This document shows, piece by piece, positions 24,614-34,252 of a stretch of 44,004 nt of DNA. Position 1 is the stretch's first letter, and each line of letters starts with the position of its first letter. A model generated the notes under the pieces. That model ran no database searches. It had not been told where the DNA came from and saw only the letters and a program-made list of their open reading frames with translations. The DNA is taken from NCBI GenBank assembly GCA_937921595.1, contig CAKZTD010000050.1, positions 1 to 44,004 on the forward strand, in the 5' to 3' direction. This DNA comes from an uncultured Saprospiraceae bacterium. GTDB lineage: Bacteria > Bacteroidota > Bacteroidia > Chitinophagales > Saprospiraceae. A program made the translations under genes and the position numbers.

Positions 24614-24682
24614 TTACCACCTTCTGGAGGTAGAGCCACCTGCAGAACAATCATCAATTTTAGCATACGAATTTTGGGACAT
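24614..24682 (-). CDS. Possible 22-residue leader peptide upstream of the EF-G paralogue
   Basis: ATG at 24680-24682, stop TAA at 24614-24616, 64 nt before the EF-G start. The peptide contains DDCSAGGSTSRRW at its end. Its 3' half overlaps three mutually complementary short segments, AGGT, ACCT and AGGT on the minus strand (24619-24640), which could form two exclusive hairpins as in attenuators. A second minus frame here is also open (28 codons, contains VALPPEGGNAFVG), so coding status is uncertain. No homologue is recognised. Confidence 0.2.
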   Translation of the reverse strand: MSQNSYAKIDDCSAGGSTSRRW

Positions 24683-25009
24683 TAATTTAAGCAAACTCAT
24701 AAGTAATTAAGCGATCAATTATTTGAATTAATTAATTGCTAATACAACTTATAAAGGGCCATTAAATGCCGAGTGATAAGTAATCTAAAAAATATTTATT
24801 TGAAACGAGGCAGAAGCAAAGAGATAGCTAAAAGCCATACCTGCTCTGTTTTTACTTCTGCATTGAAGAAATAAAAAGCAAAGGGCAAAAAACCATTTTG
24901 AAAGGTTCGGAAATGATAAAAAGTTTCATGATGTTTTCTTTTACAGATGGGGAACGCTTGAGGGTTTAAAATAGTTCCCTAGGGAGGAAAAATATTGGAA
25001 ATTTGATTT

Positions 25010-25089
25010 CAGAACAAGGATTAACGAATAGTGATTTATGATTTGAATCTATCTTTGGTCTACTTCAACAATCGTTAATCCTTGTTCTG
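25010..25089. repeat. 80-bp element with perfect 18-bp inverted repeats behind P2
   Basis: CAGAACAAGGATTAACGA (25010-25027) is exactly complementary to 25072-25089, with 44 bp between the arms. It starts 12 bp beyond the P2 stop codon. It may act as a 3'-end hairpin for P2, but the loop is long and no U-tract follows directly on the minus strand, so a small MITE-like insertion is an equally good reading. Confidence 0.75.
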
Positions 25090-25101
25090 CATTCAAAAAA
25101 T

Positions 25102-28100
25102 CTATCGAGTCAGCGTTACATCGCCTTTTACGATCAATGAAAAGCCATCGATAAATTCGACACGAGCCCAGTAGACAAAAACACCAGGGTTTAGTTCTTG
25201 ATCACGGAATTTTCCATTCCAGCCAAAGTTCGGGTCATTGGCTTGGAAATTATTCGCTCCAAAAACCTGTTCGCCCCAGCGATCAAATATCTGAAGTGTG
25301 GTTATTTCTTTTACTTCATCATTATCTGCGAAGATCATTAAGACATCATTGATTCCATCATTATTAGGTGTAAAGATATTTGGAACAAAAACTTCTCTGC
25401 CTTTTTCGACTCGAAGGATAATCTCTTCTGTATCGGAGCATCCGTTTTCGTTGATAATGGTTACCGTATAAATTGAAGTATTTAAAATATCAACGCTAGG
25501 GTTAAGACAATCGGTACAACTCAAACCTTCTGCTGGCGACCATAAGATCGTATCGATTTCTTCTAAAGGAATATTAATTAGCGCATTGATCTGGTAACCT
25601 TCTCCGAGTTGAATTAATACCGAAGGTTCTACATTTACATCTACTTCAACAGGTTCACTAATAAAGAGATTTTCAGCATACTCGCAACCATTCGCATCTT
25701 GAACAACTAAGTCGTAACTTCCCGGATCTAGGTTGGTGAATACACTTTGAGGAACAAAATTTTCACCATTATCAATAGAATATAAATAAGGCGCATCTCC
25801 TCCAATTACCGTAGAAATTACTACATTTCCATTGTCACCAAAACACTCTGGGTTTTCTACCAAAAGTTCAAAACTAGTTGGCACATTTGTATCTTCCGCA
25901 ACCACTAACGTTTCGGTTATGGTACAACCATTGGAAGCATCTGTCACCAATAAGGTGTAAGCTCCCGGTTCGTAAACCGTCGGGTCTAAAGTCGTTGAAT
26001 TATCAATTGTTCCATTCCCGGTCCAGAGGTAAGAAAAATTAGATCCAACAGATGAACCTTCTCCACTAAGGTTCACACTTTCTGTCAAGCAGTCAAATTC
26101 ACCTAATGCGATATTTGAAACAGATGGAGGCGTTGTATTTTCATCAACAGAAACGGAGGCTGCGCTTTCACAACCATTTTCATTATCAATAATGGTAAGC
26201 GTAAAAGTTCCTGATTGATTAACCGTTGGTTCAAGCGTATTGCCACCAGCGATAATGCCATTTCCAGTCCAGATATACGTCAAGTCACCAACGGAAGAAG
26301 AAGCACTTGCATCAATCCCTACTTCGAGAACATTACAAGTAATCAAATCCGGATCTTCAATCACGATAGCAGGAGGAGAAATATTTTCATCAACGGTTAT
26401 TGAAGTCGTACTTGTACAACCATTATCTGTATTGGTCACCACCAAAATATAAGTACCTGCTTCGTCAATTTCGGGGTTGATGCTAGTTGTACCAGAGCTA
26501 ATATTTCCGTCAGTCGTAGACCATAAAAATTCTAAACTCCCAAAAGGACTAGAACCTGAACCATCCAACGTAATCGAATTATTATTACAATCCAATGATT
26601 GAGCGGAACCATAATCAGCGAATGCAGTCGGATCGTTTATATCTTGATTGATAATCACCTGATCTTGGGCAGAACAGTTATTATCCGTATTTAAAACAAC
26701 TAAAGTATACGTTCCAGGATTTGAAACATCAAAAGTTAAATCTGTACTGATCACAATTCCAAATTCATTTTGCCATTCATATTCAAAATTAACTCCTTGG
26801 CTAGAAGCATTTCCATTAAGGGTAAATAATACATTCTCACAAGTCAACATCCCTCCTACTCCTGCATCTGCTGTTGGTAAATTATTATCTGGGATTAAGT
26901 CAACCGTCGAACTTGCATTACAACCATTATCATCATTAGTAACAATCAACACATAAGTTCCAGTCGAAGAAACAGTGATCGTTGCTTCATCGCCAATTGT
27001 AACTCCTTGATCATTCAACCAAGCATAACTTAGGTTTGTTCCATTACCACCAATTCCAGTCAGCGTCGCTTCCGTCTGTCCACAAATCAAAGTTTGTGTT
27101 GCCCCTGCGTCTGCCGTTGGTTGGATCATATCCTCAAGCACCTCGACATTCGTACTTGTACTACATCCGTTTGCATCATCGGTAACCACTAAGGTATAAA
27201 TCCCCGGAATATTTACATCAAAATTATCATCTATAGAAAGAGAATTTCCTAGATCATCACGCCATTCGTAAGAGGTCATTCCACTAACACTAGTTGAAGT
27301 TGATCCATCAAGATTTACTTGACTAATTACACAAGTCAAAATGCCATCTGGATTTGCAATAGCCATTGGAAGATTTGCATCAGGAATAACGGTAGCTATG
27401 GAAGAAGCAGTACAACCGTTTTGATCATTGGTAACGATTAGTGTAAAGGTTCCTGTTTCGGCAACTTGAGTAGAAACCATATTTGAAATCACTACTCCAG
27501 ATTCATTTTGCCATTCGTAGGATAAATTATTTCCTGTAGAATTGCTTCCATCAAGTGTCACTTCTGAAACATCACAGGTCAAGGTTCCATCACCACCGGC
27601 ATTAGCCATTGGGCTTTGAATATCCTGATCAATGATCACATCAGAACTTGTGGTACAACCATTTGCATTATTGGTCACCACAAGATTGTACATTCCAGGG
27701 TCTGCAATCGAAGGATTGATGTCTTCTGAAATTATAACATCATTTTCATCTTGCCATTCGTAAGAAAATTCTGCACCAACACTTGTTCCAATACCACCTA
27801 ATTCATAATCCAATAACACACAAGTCAAGGTTTCATCAATGCCTGCATCTGCAATTGGCGGCGTAATGTCCTGAAGAATTTCTAGACTAGCTGTTGCATC
27901 ACAATCATTATCTAAATTGGTTACCAATAAAGTATAAATATCTGGAGCAGCAATGTCAATCGTTGGTGTTCCTCCTAAAACATTTCCATCACTATCGGTC
28001 CATTGATAAGAAACATTCAAACCATTATTACTACTCGCATCTCCGAGATCTAAATTTAAAGTTTCACAAGTTAATAAACCACCAGCGCCAATAACCGCTT

Positions 28101-31100
28101 CCGGTACATTGGCATCTAAAAGCACTTCGACTTCATCTGATGCAGTACAACCATTACTTCCGGTGATCACTAAAGTATATACTCCAGCCATAGTTACATT
28201 GGTCGCAGCAAAATCAGCAATGAGATTTCCATCGGCATCAAACCATTCAAAATTGGTAATTACTCCAGAAGAAGTGCTTGACATTCCACCATCAATGATC
28301 ACTTGATTATCATCACAAGTTAGCGTTGGATCTGATCCTGCTAAGGCAGTCGGTGGATCAATGTTTTCAAAAACTTCAACTGTAGAACTTGCGGAACAAC
28401 CATTATTGCTATCGGTTACAATGAGTGTATAAATTCCAGTATCGGCAACCATTTGGGTATTGTCTTCACCGAGTATTGTTCCATTTTCATCTTGCCATTC
28501 ATAACTGATATTCATTCCGGTACTTGAGTTGCTTCCATCTAAAACTACTTCTGTATCCGTACACGTCAAAGTAAAACTAGTTCCCGCATTGGCAGTTGGT
28601 AGATTTGCATCTGGTAAAACTTCTACTGTAGAAGTTGAAGTACAACCATTCGCATCATCAGTAATAATTAAGGTATAAATCCCAACTTCGGTAACTTCCA
28701 CCGCAGGCATATTTCCTACTGTGACACCACCTGCATTTTGCCATTCATAAGAAACACTTCCGTTTTGGCTGGTTCCACTACCAATGAGTGTTACTTCTGT
28801 TTCATCACAAGTTAGAAATGCTCCCTGTCCTGCATTTGCAGAAGGAGTAATTATATTTTCATCAACAAAAATGGTTTCACTTTCTGTACAACCATTTGCA
28901 AGATTTGTAACAATAACCGTATAGGTTTCTGATGCCATTACATCAACCATTGCATCTCCACTTATTGAAATATCATTTTCATCAAACCATTCAAAATCAA
29001 GGGGTGCATTTCCAGAAGAATTGCTTGCATCTAAAGTAACCGTAGTTTGAATACAGGTCAATAGATCTGCCGTTCCCGGATCAATGGTAGGCATTTCAAA
29101 ATCTTCATCAACAATCAATTCATCGCTTGATGTACAACCATTACTTCCGGTAATAATTAAAGTATAAGTTCCCGGATTTGTAACGTCAGCAATCGCTAAG
29201 GTTGACAATAAATTCCCACCTTCATCATACCATTCGTAATTGGTTATGACACCAGTCGAAACGGATGATTGATTTCCATTTAGAATTAATTCATCATTGG
29301 TGCAAGTCAAAATCGTATCTGATCCTGCAATGGTATTTGGTAGATCAATATCTTCAAAAATCTCCACTGTAGAACTTGCAGTACATCCATTATTTGTGTC
29401 TGTTACCAACAGAGTATAAACACCTGTAGCTCCAGCTAATTCGATTAACGAGTCACCTAAAATATTTCCATCAGAATCTTGCCATTCGTATTCATAATTT
29501 GAACCGATGCTGGAAGCCGAACCATCTAAGGTTGCTTCGGTATTTGAACAAGTCAACGTAAAACTTGCACCTGCATCTGCCGTCGGAACATTTGCATCTG
29601 GTAAAACATTAACGATAGTCATTGCTGTACAACCATTTTCCTGATCGGTAACCACTAGCGTGTATTCTGCTGTTTCCTCAACCACTATTTCTTCTTCAAC
29701 ACTAATCGAAATACCGTCTTCATCAAACCATTCAAAAGCCAAATCATTTCCTATAGAATTTCCACCACTCAAAGTAACTTCAGTATCCGAACAAGTCAAA
29801 AATGCATTATCTCCAGCATCTGCTGTTGGCGCATTCATGTCTTCTTCGACTTCGACTGATGAGGTAGCGGTACAACCATTATCTGTATTGGTCACGACCA
29901 AAACATAAGTTCCCGCAGCCATAACATCAATACTTAAATCACCTCCTAAAGTAACATCATTGGGATCAAACCATTCATACGAAATATTACCTCCTGAACT
30001 GGAATCACTTCCATCTAGATTTACCTCATCTACCACGCAAGTAAGACTTGCACCGTCTCCTGCATTGGCCGTAGGGAGGTCTGCATCCGGATCAACTTGA
30101 ACCATTGATTCTGCCGTACAACCATTTGTACCATTGGTAACGATGAGTGTATAGTTTCCTGTTTCTGTAACCGTAACCATGACATCTTCTCCGACGGTCA
30201 CCCCTCCTTCATTGATCCATTCATAAGAAATTTCAGATCCAGAAGAAGAGTTACTACCGTCCAATATAGTTTCAGAATCGGAGCAAGTAATAAAAGCATT
30301 ATCTCCAGCATTTGAAGTAGGAGCAGACATATCTTCTGCTGCATTGATCGTCGTTTCAGCAGTACAACCATTCGCATCATCTGTAATGACTAAAGTATAG
30401 GTATCTGTATTTAAAACATCAACGGTTTCCTCCATTCCAATAGAGTTCCCATCGGCATCAAACCACTCATAGCTAATCGTCCCAACACCAGAAGAAGTAC
30501 TACCATCGAGTGGTACTTCCATAATAATACAAGTAAGTGTTTCATCCACAGTTGCAACCGGAGTTGGTTCTGCTACATCTTCCGTTGGATTAAAAGTAGT
30601 TTCAGCAGTACATCCATTTCCATCATCCGTAATCACTAAAGTGTAAGTATCGGTAGTTGAAACTTCCACGGTAACTTCTGTTCCAATAGAATTCCCATCC
30701 ACATCAAACCATTCATAGCTAATCGTTCCAATTCCTGTCGAAGCACTTCCATCTAATTCGACTTCTAAATCAGCACAAGTCAATTGACCATCTACACTAA
30801 TGTCTGGACTTGGTTCAACAATATTTTCAGTCGCATTTATAGTTGTCGAAGCCGTACATCCATTTGCTCCATCTGTTATAATCAAGGTATAAATATCTGT
30901 ATTAGAAACTTCGATGGTAGGATTTGTTCCTAAAGAAGCATCAGTTGCATCAAACCATTCATAGGTAATTGTTCCAGTTCCCGAAGAACCAGTTCCATCT
31001 AAAGTCGCATTGATATCTTGGCAAGTCAAAACCCCATCAACGCTAGCAACCGGATCAGGAGCGTCCATATTTTCATCTACTTCTATCATTGTTGTAGCAG

Positions 31101-33714
31101 TACAACCATTATCGGAATCGGTGATAATCAAGGTGTACATTCCAATATCACTCACATTTATTGTTTCTGTGATAGCAATAAGATTTCCATCTGCATCAAA
31201 CCATTCATAAGAAATGGTTCCGATTCCTGAGGAACTTGTTCCATCCAACGTTGCTTCCATATCCTGACAAGTGATCAGACCAGAGACTGCCGCATCAATT
31301 GTTGGAACAGTGATACTTTGAGTCACCTGAACACTGGTCGAGGCAGTACAACCATTATCACTATCGGTAATCACTAGAATATAAACTCCAGCTTCTGTTA
31401 CTTCATTGGTCGGTCCTTCACCAAGACTGTCTCCACTTACATTTTGCCATTCATAAGAAAGTGTTCCAACTCCGAAAGAAAAAGAACCATCAATAGTTAT
31501 CGGATCATCACTGCAATCTAGCACATCAGACGCCGTCGCAATTGCTGTCGGCTCATTGGTATTTTCAGTTACTATGATCATCGTATCTGCGGTACATCCA
31601 TTGTCGTCATCTGTGATCACTAAAGTGTAAACACCAAATTGTGTTACATCTATTTCTGATGTGATTCCTATTGAAACATTATTTTGATCGAACCATTCAA
31701 AATTTAAATTTCCTGTTCCAGTAGAAGCACTACCATCTATGGTTACGGCTGTTTCATTACAAGTCAACATACCAGAAATTGCAGCTTCTATATTCGGAGG
31801 ATTTGAATTTCCAGTAACGGTAACAAAATCAGAATTCAAACAACCTGTTGCTAGATTTAAAAGAGACAAAGTATATAAACCTGGTTCGCAAACTTCAGGA
31901 TTTGGTTCATTAGATGAAAAGCCATTAGGGCCAGTCCATGTCAAAGAAATATCTGCACCGCTATCTGAGCCTAATGAACTTAAGGTTACACAGCTACTTG
32001 TACAATCAAAATTTTGATTATCACCAGCTTCAACCGTTGGGAGGATCGCTCCATCAATAACTTCTACAGTTACAGGGATTGCTGGACAAACAGCATCACC
32101 TAGAATTTGAACTAAAGTCATCGTGTACATTCCTGGACAATTCACAAGAGGGTTCGTTGTGTTTTGTCCGCTTATAAAACAATCCGGAGAAGGTCCAGTC
32201 CAAGTGTAACTGACCACACCTGGTCCTGCAGTAGAAGGCGTGGCGTCAATTAAAACAGAGGTATTAAAGCAAGTTATAGGTGCAGGTTGAAAAGCAACTG
32301 CAATCGGATTTAATACTGTAAGATTTAAGGTAACGATACTATCGCATCCATTAGCTGCCTGATCATTTAAAGTAACTTCGTGAATACCTGTTGTACAAAA
32401 TTGTTGATTGCCAACCATTTCACAAAAGCCAGCACAAACGGCTGCATCATAACTAAAATAACTTGCTGGATTTACGGTTAGGTTTGTATTTAAAATACTA
32501 CTACATCCATTAGGTAATGGTGTAATATCTGTATAAAAACCGCTCGTCGTTTGATTCGCTCCACCAGCAAAATAAGATTCGCCTTCGCAAATTTCAACAT
32601 CGACAGTACTTACATCTCCTGCTGGAAATTCTGGTGCTGTAACTGGACAAACTGATTGGTTATTTACTGCTCCTCCTGTCGAAGCGGTAAATCCCCAATA
32701 ACAATTGGAACTTCCACCAAGGCAATTATTTATAATATCATAATTACCTGACAAGGTCAATCCTCCATCAAAGTAAATTTCGTAGCCATTAGTCACCGGA
32801 TCCCAAACGAAACGAATTTCATGATCCTGACCATCTTCAATATTACCAAGATCATAAGGTCCATTAATAGCTACTGATTGATCTCCATTTGCATGTACAG
32901 CCACGTGATCATTGGGGATGTCACTAGCCCCAGCTCCATTATCCCAGGTATCAAATTCTACTATAAAAGAATTTGTAAAGTTAGATGCTATAGAACCACC
33001 TGTACCACCACAAGTATTGAGACCAGAAGCATTATTTTGAAACACCCAGGTAATTCCATCGGCTCCTGCATCGCTATTTCCGAAATTAAAATTAAAAGTT
33101 TCATCAAAAGGTAAATTCAAATCTATTTGACTTGGATCCCAAGCACAAGCACTTTGGCCGGGTCCTGTAGTAGTTAATTGTATACAATCTCCAGAAACCT
33201 GAGCACTTCCAACTGTCGAAGTGGTTGGTACTGGAGGCGCAGTAATAGGTCCATCGGAAATTCTGATTTCAAAAGTCCCGTTCGGTCCTCCTCCTTCTGC
33301 CCATATTCGAATATATATTGTCGAACCTCCAGGAAGACCAGTAAGATTCATGATCGGCATAATCGTATTTCCACAATTATCATCTTCGGTACAGGAGATT
33401 AAATTAGGGTTGGAACACGGTCCTTCATAAATGGCCATAGCTGCATTGCTCATTCCTCCGGCTAACGTTGCAATATCTAACATCCCACTCGGAGGTACTG
33501 AAACTGAAAACCAAATATCCGAACCGCTATAACTTCCACATCCGGGATCAGGTATTCCTGAATCACTATTTCCTGAATTATTAAAGGTTTGAAAAGAAGT
33601 CATGTTATTTGCTAGAGGAGTGGCTCCGCATGGGCTATCTCCTGCAAATAAGGATGCAATATTCAATAGAAAAAAAGAGAGGAAGAGGGTAATTCTCCAG
33701 TAAAGTTTGTCCAT
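25102..33714 (-). CDS. Giant surface adhesin P2: legume-lectin-like head, PKD/Ig-like repeats, CHU_C tail
   Basis: A 2870-residue exported protein. A signal peptide (~1-24) is followed by a pre-peptidase-like beta domain (~28-155: CGATPL, SGSDIWFSVSVPPSG, IYIRIWAEGG). Next is an L-type (legume-like) lectin domain at ~185-365, with DGITWVFQNN, SFIVEFDTWDN, DHVAVHANGD and IRFVWDPVTNGYEIYFDGG, suggesting carbohydrate binding. Then come a cysteine-rich connector (~365-470), two degenerate modules (~471-636), 24 standard PKD/Ig-like modules (~637-2608), one SprB-like repeat, the LSCTDCLNP connector and a CHU_C tail (PNIFTPNNDGIND, LQIFDRWGEQVF, GWNGKFRD). Export by the T9SS and surface attachment are inferred from the tail. 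Between residues 302 and 2767 I find a single basic Arg (2152) and no Lys. The stalk and tail are paralogous to P1 and P3; the head is not. Confidence 0.93.
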   Translation of the reverse strand: MDKLYWRITLFLSFFLLNIASLFAGDSPCGATPLANNMTSFQTFNNSGNSDSGIPDPGCGSYSGSDIWFSVSVPPSGMLDIATLAGGMSNAAMAIYEGPCSNPNLISCTEDDNCGNTIMPIMNLTGLPGGSTIYIRIWAEGGGPNGTFEIRISDGPITAPPVPTTSTVGSAQVSGDCIQLTTTGPGQSACAWDPSQIDLNLPFDETFNFNFGNSDAGADGITWVFQNNASGLNTCGGTGGSIASNFTNSFIVEFDTWDNGAGASDIPNDHVAVHANGDQSVAINGPYDLGNIEDGQDHEIRFVWDPVTNGYEIYFDGGLTLSGNYDIINNCLGGSSNCYWGFTASTGGAVNNQSVCPVTAPEFPAGDVSTVDVEICEGESYFAGGANQTTSGFYTDITPLPNGCSSILNTNLTVNPASYFSYDAAVCAGFCEMVGNQQFCTTGIHEVTLNDQAANGCDSIVTLNLTVLNPIAVAFQPAPITCFNTSVLIDATPSTAGPGVVSYTWTGPSPDCFISGQNTTNPLVNCPGMYTMTLVQILGDAVCPAIPVTVEVIDGAILPTVEAGDNQNFDCTSSCVTLSSLGSDSGADISLTWTGPNGFSSNEPNPEVCEPGLYTLSLLNLATGCLNSDFVTVTGNSNPPNIEAAISGMLTCNETAVTIDGSASTGTGNLNFEWFDQNNVSIGITSEIDVTQFGVYTLVITDDDNGCTADTMIIVTENTNEPTAIATASDVLDCSDDPITIDGSFSFGVGTLSYEWQNVSGDSLGEGPTNEVTEAGVYILVITDSDNGCTASTSVQVTQSITVPTIDAAVSGLITCQDMEATLDGTSSSGIGTISYEWFDADGNLIAITETINVSDIGMYTLIITDSDNGCTATTMIEVDENMDAPDPVASVDGVLTCQDINATLDGTGSSGTGTITYEWFDATDASLGTNPTIEVSNTDIYTLIITDGANGCTASTTINATENIVEPSPDISVDGQLTCADLEVELDGSASTGIGTISYEWFDVDGNSIGTEVTVEVSTTDTYTLVITDDGNGCTAETTFNPTEDVAEPTPVATVDETLTCIIMEVPLDGSTSSGVGTISYEWFDADGNSIGMEETVDVLNTDTYTLVITDDANGCTAETTINAAEDMSAPTSNAGDNAFITCSDSETILDGSNSSSGSEISYEWINEGGVTVGEDVMVTVTETGNYTLIVTNGTNGCTAESMVQVDPDADLPTANAGDGASLTCVVDEVNLDGSDSSSGGNISYEWFDPNDVTLGGDLSIDVMAAGTYVLVVTNTDNGCTATSSVEVEEDMNAPTADAGDNAFLTCSDTEVTLSGGNSIGNDLAFEWFDEDGISISVEEEIVVEETAEYTLVVTDQENGCTAMTIVNVLPDANVPTADAGASFTLTCSNTEATLDGSASSIGSNYEYEWQDSDGNILGDSLIELAGATGVYTLLVTDTNNGCTASSTVEIFEDIDLPNTIAGSDTILTCTNDELILNGNQSSVSTGVITNYEWYDEGGNLLSTLAIADVTNPGTYTLIITGSNGCTSSDELIVDEDFEMPTIDPGTADLLTCIQTTVTLDASNSSGNAPLDFEWFDENDISISGDAMVDVMASETYTVIVTNLANGCTESETIFVDENIITPSANAGQGAFLTCDETEVTLIGSGTSQNGSVSYEWQNAGGVTVGNMPAVEVTEVGIYTLIITDDANGCTSTSTVEVLPDANLPTANAGTSFTLTCTDTEVVLDGSNSSTGMNISYEWQDENGTILGEDNTQMVADTGIYTLIVTDSNNGCSASSTVEVFENIDPPTALAGSDPTLTCDDNQVIIDGGMSSTSSGVITNFEWFDADGNLIADFAATNVTMAGVYTLVITGSNGCTASDEVEVLLDANVPEAVIGAGGLLTCETLNLDLGDASSNNGLNVSYQWTDSDGNVLGGTPTIDIAAPDIYTLLVTNLDNDCDATASLEILQDITPPIADAGIDETLTCVLLDYELGGIGTSVGAEFSYEWQDENDVIISEDINPSIADPGMYNLVVTNNANGCTTSSDVIIDQDIQSPMANAGGDGTLTCDVSEVTLDGSNSTGNNLSYEWQNESGVVISNMVSTQVAETGTFTLIVTNDQNGCTASSIATVIPDANLPMAIANPDGILTCVISQVNLDGSTSTSVSGMTSYEWRDDLGNSLSIDDNFDVNIPGIYTLVVTDDANGCSTSTNVEVLEDMIQPTADAGATQTLICGQTEATLTGIGGNGTNLSYAWLNDQGVTIGDEATITVSSTGTYVLIVTNDDNGCNASSTVDLIPDNNLPTADAGVGGMLTCENVLFTLNGNASSQGVNFEYEWQNEFGIVISTDLTFDVSNPGTYTLVVLNTDNNCSAQDQVIINQDINDPTAFADYGSAQSLDCNNNSITLDGSGSSPFGSLEFLWSTTDGNISSGTTSINPEIDEAGTYILVVTNTDNGCTSTTSITVDENISPPAIVIEDPDLITCNVLEVGIDASASSSVGDLTYIWTGNGIIAGGNTLEPTVNQSGTFTLTIIDNENGCESAASVSVDENTTPPSVSNIALGEFDCLTESVNLSGEGSSVGSNFSYLWTGNGTIDNSTTLDPTVYEPGAYTLLVTDASNGCTITETLVVAEDTNVPTSFELLVENPECFGDNGNVVISTVIGGDAPYLYSIDNGENFVPQSVFTNLDPGSYDLVVQDANGCEYAENLFISEPVEVDVNVEPSVLIQLGEGYQINALINIPLEEIDTILWSPAEGLSCTDCLNPSVDILNTSIYTVTIINENGCSDTEEIILRVEKGREVFVPNIFTPNNDGINDVLMIFADNDEVKEITTLQIFDRWGEQVFGANNFQANDPNFGWNGKFRDQELNPGVFVYWARVEFIDGFSLIVKGDVTLTR
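25890..31803 (-). repeat. P2 stalk: 24 coding modules of about 82 residues
   Basis: Same module pattern as in P1 and in register with it: P2 module n corresponds to P1 module n+1 for n = 7 to 24. Inside the array, modules 10-11 closely resemble modules 14-15. Both pairs have an extra-residue loop (STGVITNYEW or SSGVITNFEW) and the shortened TGSNGCT end, pointing to an internal multi-module duplication or conversion. Modules 3-6 share EWFDADGNSIG-type sequence and look recently amplified. Confidence 0.88.
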
Positions 33715-34013
33715 TTTGTTTTTGTTAAAAATTCTTCAAATACGTATTCCTAGCATTACAATAATGCCTTGTATTAAGCGAAAATCTGAGAATACACATT
33801 AAGAACCGTTTACGAGGGCTTATAAAATTAGTGTTTTTTTATGAGAAAGGTAAGGAGAAGTGTTTTTTTCGAGTAGATAGGTTGAAAAAAGATAATATGT
33901 ATATGGATAATATTATAATATTGGAAAACAGGTAAGTGGTTTGTTGGATAAAAAAGGCATTCAGTTATTCTTGGCTGCGAAAACGAAAGACCTAAGCCTT
34001 TAAGATAGGTTAT

Positions 34014-34190
34014 TCAAAAATCTATAAAAGATGGATTCACTTTTTTCTTCGATTCTTTTTGCCCCCGACGTAAAGTCGAGATCTAGGACTTTGACACAAA
34101 AAGCACCAAAAAGCTCAAGGCCTTTTACTTTTTAGTAAAAAGTAAAAGGCCATTCCAAGCCTTGCCCTTGGTTTTAGAAAGCAAAAAACA
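34014..34190 (+). repeat. Dispersed repeat family 2, copy A
   Basis: Shares an ordered set of segments with 43571-43840 in the same orientation: TTCAAAA, ATTCA(C/T)TTTTTTC, CGATTCTTTTTG, CACAAAAAG(C/A)ACCAAAAA, TCAAGGC or TCCAAGGC, then AAGTAAAAGGCC and TTGCC with an A-rich end. Copy A has about 30 extra bases (34061-34095) containing AAAGTC-GAGATCTAG-GACTTT, a further hairpin. It lies 62 bp beyond the P3 stop codon. Confidence 0.7.
34119..34151. terminator. 33-nt near-perfect palindrome behind P3 (terminator candidate)
   Basis: GGCCTTTTACTTTTTA, one central G, then the exact complement: 16-bp arms at 34119-34134 and 34136-34151. It is part of repeat family 2 copy A and is the strongest inverted repeat downstream of P3. 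It could terminate P3 transcripts, but with a one-base centre it would fold as a cruciform or with a few opened pairs, and no long U-tract follows. Confidence 0.55.
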
Positions 34191-34252
34191 TTTTTACAAA
34201 AGTGGTTTCAAAAAGTTAAGTCAAAATATATTTTCTCACCAATACTTTTCTT

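Larger units (their letters stand above)
24550..25101. other. Intergenic region upstream of EF-G and downstream of P2
   Basis: 552 bp. The EF-G-proximal part (24601-24690) holds a structured leader candidate and a 22-codon open frame, listed separately. Further right are an imperfect stem, GCAGAAG (24810-24816) with CTTCTGC (24855-24861) plus inner AGAG/CTCT pairing, and a perfect 10-bp palindrome TCCCTAGGGA (24976-24985). The long inverted repeat at 25010-25089 lies behind P2. No clear -7 box for EF-G was found. Confidence 0.5.
33715..34252. other. Intergenic region between P3 (3' end) and P2 (5' end)
   Basis: 538 bp with no credible gene. The part next to P2 holds two small palindromes, AATACGTATT (33739-33748) and GCATTA-CAA-TAATGC (33753-33767), which may be regulatory; the nearest -7-like sequence is imperfect. 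The part next to P3 holds dispersed repeat family 2, copy A, including a 33-nt palindrome. The stretch between them is AT-rich and featureless. Confidence 0.6.

Noticed and set aside
3841-24985. Shared CTAGGGAACTA near 3845 (plus) and 24975 (minus)
   Set aside because: An 11-bp match without conserved flanks; could be chance in AT-rich intergenic DNA.
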